The notes under the pieces were generated by a model, which was not told the DNA's origin, did no database searches, and saw only the letters and a program-made list of their open reading frames with translations. Shown here in pieces: positions 61,888 through 64,000 of a stretch of 64,000 bases of DNA. The translations under genes were made by a program, and so were the position numbers. Where the stretch lies: NCBI GenBank assembly GCA_964502735.1, contig CAZCYD010000008.1, positions 1 through 64,000 of the forward strand, written 5' to 3'. This stretch comes from JACKAN01 sp964502735. GTDB lineage: Bacteria > Bdellovibrionota > Bdellovibrionia > Bdellovibrionales > UBA1609. Every line of letters begins with the position of its first letter. The stretch's first letter is position 1.

Positions 61888-64000
61888 TCAGGCTGCAGTG
61901 CTACTGCTGCCTGATGCCACTCGAGGGAGTTTGTCTTTTTTGCCGGAACGAGCTCCTTTTGAGGCCTTCTTTCCTTTTTTGTCAAAAGCAAGTGCGAAGA
62001 CTTCATCCAGATTCTCAACAAACATAAATTTTAGTTTCTGACGGAACTCATCAGGAATGTCTTGAATGTCTTTTTGGTTCGCCATCGGTAAAATCACATT
62101 TGTGACGCCGTGGTTGAGTGCAGCAAGAGCTTTTTCTTTAATACCGCCCACGGGAAGTACTCTTCCAGCAAGTGAAATTTCGCCAGTCATAGCCAAATCC
62201 ATGCGTATAGGCACATCAGTCATTAGACTTATTAATGAGGTTGCAATCGTAACTCCTGCAGAGGGTCCATCCTTTGGTATTGCACCCGCAGGAAGGTGAA
62301 TGTGAGCATCAAAATCCTGGAACCACATTTCAGGAATTCCCAACTCATCGGAATGGGCTCTAGCATAAGAGAATGCAGCCTGAGCAGACTCCTTCATGAC
62401 GTCACCAAGCTGTCCGGTTAAATGTAAGCCACCCTTACCTTTCATCTTTAGAGCCTCTACGTAGAGAATTTCACCACCAGCCTGTGTCCACGCTAGACCT
62501 GTAGTAATGCCAACCTGATTCTCTTTGAGCTTTTCATCGCGCAGATAAACAGGGGGGCCCAAAAGTTCAGGAACAGATTTTGCCGAGATTATTGTTTTAG
62601 GCGTTTTTTCGTCAAGAACAAATTTGTAGGCGATTTTTCTACAGACTGAGCCGACTTCTCTCTCTAGGTTTCTAAGCCCCGCTTCTCTCGTGTAGTGTTG
62701 GATGATATATCTTAATCCTTCGTCAGTAAACTCAATTTGGTTTTCACTGATTCCGTTTTGTTCCATTTGGCGATTAACAAGATGCTTCTTAGATATAATT
62801 AATTTGTCGTTTTCAGTGTATCCAGAAATTTGAATTGTTTCCATGCGATCTCTCAAAGGAGCTGGAATATCGCTGTACACATTTGCTGTTGCAATAAAAA
62901 GAACCTTGCTGAGATCAAAGTCAACATTCAAGTAGTTATCACGAAAGGTTGAGTTTTGCTCAGGATCTAATACTTCCAGCATAGCAGCAGAAGGGTCACC
63001 TCTGAAATCGGATCCTAGTTTGTCCAACTCATCAAGTACAATTACGGGATTGTTTGTTCCCGCCTGTTTAAGGGCTTGTATGACTTTACCAGCCATGGCT
63101 CCAACGTAAGTTCTTCTGTGTCCGCGAATCTCAGCTTCATCTTTCACTCCACCAAGAGAGATTCTAAAATACTTTCTACCCATAGCTCTGGCAATACTTC
63201 TACCGAGTGAAGTTTTACCAACACCAGGAGGGCCAACTAGGCAAAGGATAGGACCTTTAAGAACATTCTCTTTTAATTTACGAACAGCCAAAAATTCAAG
63301 TATTCTCTCTTTAGCTTTGGATAAATCGTGATGGTCGGCATCTAAGATTTCTTTTGCTTCTTTTAAATCTAATTTGTCTTCGGTAGATTTATTCCAAGGC
63401 AGATCTACCATTAAATCTAGGTAGGTTCGTATCATCGAAGCTTCGCTGGCATCTGGGTGCATACGCTCTAATCTTGCAAATTGTTTTAATGCTTCTTTTT
63501 GTACTTCTTCGGTCATCCCGGCATTCATAATTTTTTCGCGAAGTTCGTCCATTTCGTCGGACTTAGAGTCACTCTCACCAAGCTCATTTTTTATAGCTCG
63601 CAATTGCTCTCGTAGAAAATATTCCCTTTGGCTCTTTGACATTTCGTCTTTTGCCGTATTTCGAATTCTAGCCTGCATTTGCAAAACTTCGAGTTCATTC
63701 GCTAATATCTCATTTATTAATGCCAAGCGCTCCTTAGGATTAGAGGTTTCTAAAACTTTCTGCGCATCACTGACTTTCAAACCTAAGTTACTAGCTATAA
63801 GATCTGCAAGTCGACCAGGGTCTGTTACGTCATCTAATACTAATAATATGTCTGGAGACAGCATTCTGCCGAGAGCAATAATTTTTTCTAATTGCTCTTT
63901 TGCATTTCTAATCATAGCTTCGAATTCAATTTGTGATCCGGCGTTTTGTGATTCTGGGAGTTTTTCTACTTTAACTTCAAAATGAGGATTAGACTTGGCA
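61888..64000 (-). CDS. lon: ATP-dependent protease Lon, N-terminus outside window
   Basis: The gene runs off the right edge; about 704 residues are visible. An N-terminal Lon substrate domain remnant precedes the AAA+ module with Walker A GPPGVGKTSLGRS and Walker B VIVLDELDK. The protease domain has the catalytic Ser in PKDGPSAGV and Lys in GGIKEKALAAL. A basic Lys/Arg/Ser-rich tail follows the protease domain (KKGKKASKGARSGKKDK), which is longer than in E. coli Lon. It degrades misfolded and regulatory proteins in the cytoplasm. Confidence 0.96.
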   Translation of the reverse strand, partial: AKSNPHFEVKVEKLPESQNAGSQIEFEAMIRNAKEQLEKIIALGRMLSPDILLVLDDVTDPGRLADLIASNLGLKVSDAQKVLETSNPKERLALINEILANELEVLQMQARIRNTAKDEMSKSQREYFLREQLRAIKNELGESDSKSDEMDELREKIMNAGMTEEVQKEALKQFARLERMHPDASEASMIRTYLDLMVDLPWNKSTEDKLDLKEAKEILDADHHDLSKAKERILEFLAVRKLKENVLKGPILCLVGPPGVGKTSLGRSIARAMGRKYFRISLGGVKDEAEIRGHRRTYVGAMAGKVIQALKQAGTNNPVIVLDELDKLGSDFRGDPSAAMLEVLDPEQNSTFRDNYLNVDFDLSKVLFIATANVYSDIPAPLRDRMETIQISGYTENDKLIISKKHLVNRQMEQNGISENQIEFTDEGLRYIIQHYTREAGLRNLEREVGSVCRKIAYKFVLDEKTPKTIISAKSVPELLGPPVYLRDEKLKENQVGITTGLAWTQAGGEILYVEALKMKGKGGLHLTGQLGDVMKESAQAAFSYARAHSDELGIPEMWFQDFDAHIHLPAGAIPKDGPSAGVTIATSLISLMTDVPIRMDLAMTGEISLAGRVLPVGGIKEKALAALNHGVTNVILPMANQKDIQDIPDEFRQKLKFMFVENLDEVFALAFDKKGKKASKGARSGKKDKLPRVASGSSSTAA

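Overview
The window comes from a low-GC (about 40% by eye) Gram-negative bacterium, most likely Bdellovibrionota (a Bdellovibrio relative). This is inferred from gene order and protein style. The gene sets gyrA-gyrB-recF-dnaN-dnaA and rpmH-rnpA-yidD-yidC-jag-mnmE-mnmG-rsmG-parA-parB-bactofilin-atp lie back to back. Many proteins have Sec or lipoprotein signals, and there are b and b' ATP synthase subunits. No rRNA, tRNA, CRISPR array, transposase gene or prophage was seen.

Layout. (1) 1-3.1 kb: end of an FHA-like protein, an alpha/beta hydrolase, a secreted subtilisin-type protease and a small hypothetical protein. (2) 3.5-8.8 kb: succinate dehydrogenase/fumarate reductase (sdhB-sdhA-sdhC, minus strand) divergent from electron-transfer flavoprotein (etfB-etfA, plus strand). 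(3) 8.8-14.6 kb: an LPLAT-type acyltransferase, three tandem parvulin-type chaperone/isomerases, pdxA and a phosphohexomutase. (4) 14.6-28 kb, minus strand: a pseudo-receiver protein, ATP synthase c and a subunits with two AtpI/AtpZ-type proteins, a TPR lipoprotein, gyrA, gyrB, recF, dnaN and dnaA. (5) 26.25-26.49 kb: a predicted replication origin with DnaA boxes, five DnaA-trio triplets and an AT-rich stretch. (6) 28.3-44.9 kb, plus strand: rpmH to rsmG, a noncoding region with parS sites, parA, parB, bactofilin and the rest of the ATP synthase genes. Genes on both sides run away from the origin. (7) 44.9-51.2 kb: a NagZ-like glycosidase, an outer-membrane-type protein and mfd. (8) 51.4-58.8 kb: a complex I operon holding only membrane-arm subunits (nuoA,H,J,K,L,M,N). 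(9) 59-64 kb: a small secreted protein, a patatin-like lipase, an HTH/coiled-coil protein and most of lon.

The most unusual structure is a pair of very long perfect palindromes (47527-47666 and 59682-59817), each between convergent genes. Their arms differ from each other at six positions, every one compensated on the opposite arm. Their asymmetric 40-base cores are 39/40 identical but inverted. They look like two copies, in opposite orientation, of one foldback element or bidirectional terminator.

Functionally the window joins replication and segregation (DnaA, DnaN, RecF, gyrase, ParABS), translation and membrane biogenesis (RpmH, RnpA, YidD/YidC, Jag, MnmE/G, RsmG), respiration (SDH, ETF, complex I, ATP synthase) and envelope maintenance (parvulins, NagZ-like enzyme, lipoproteins, Lon).
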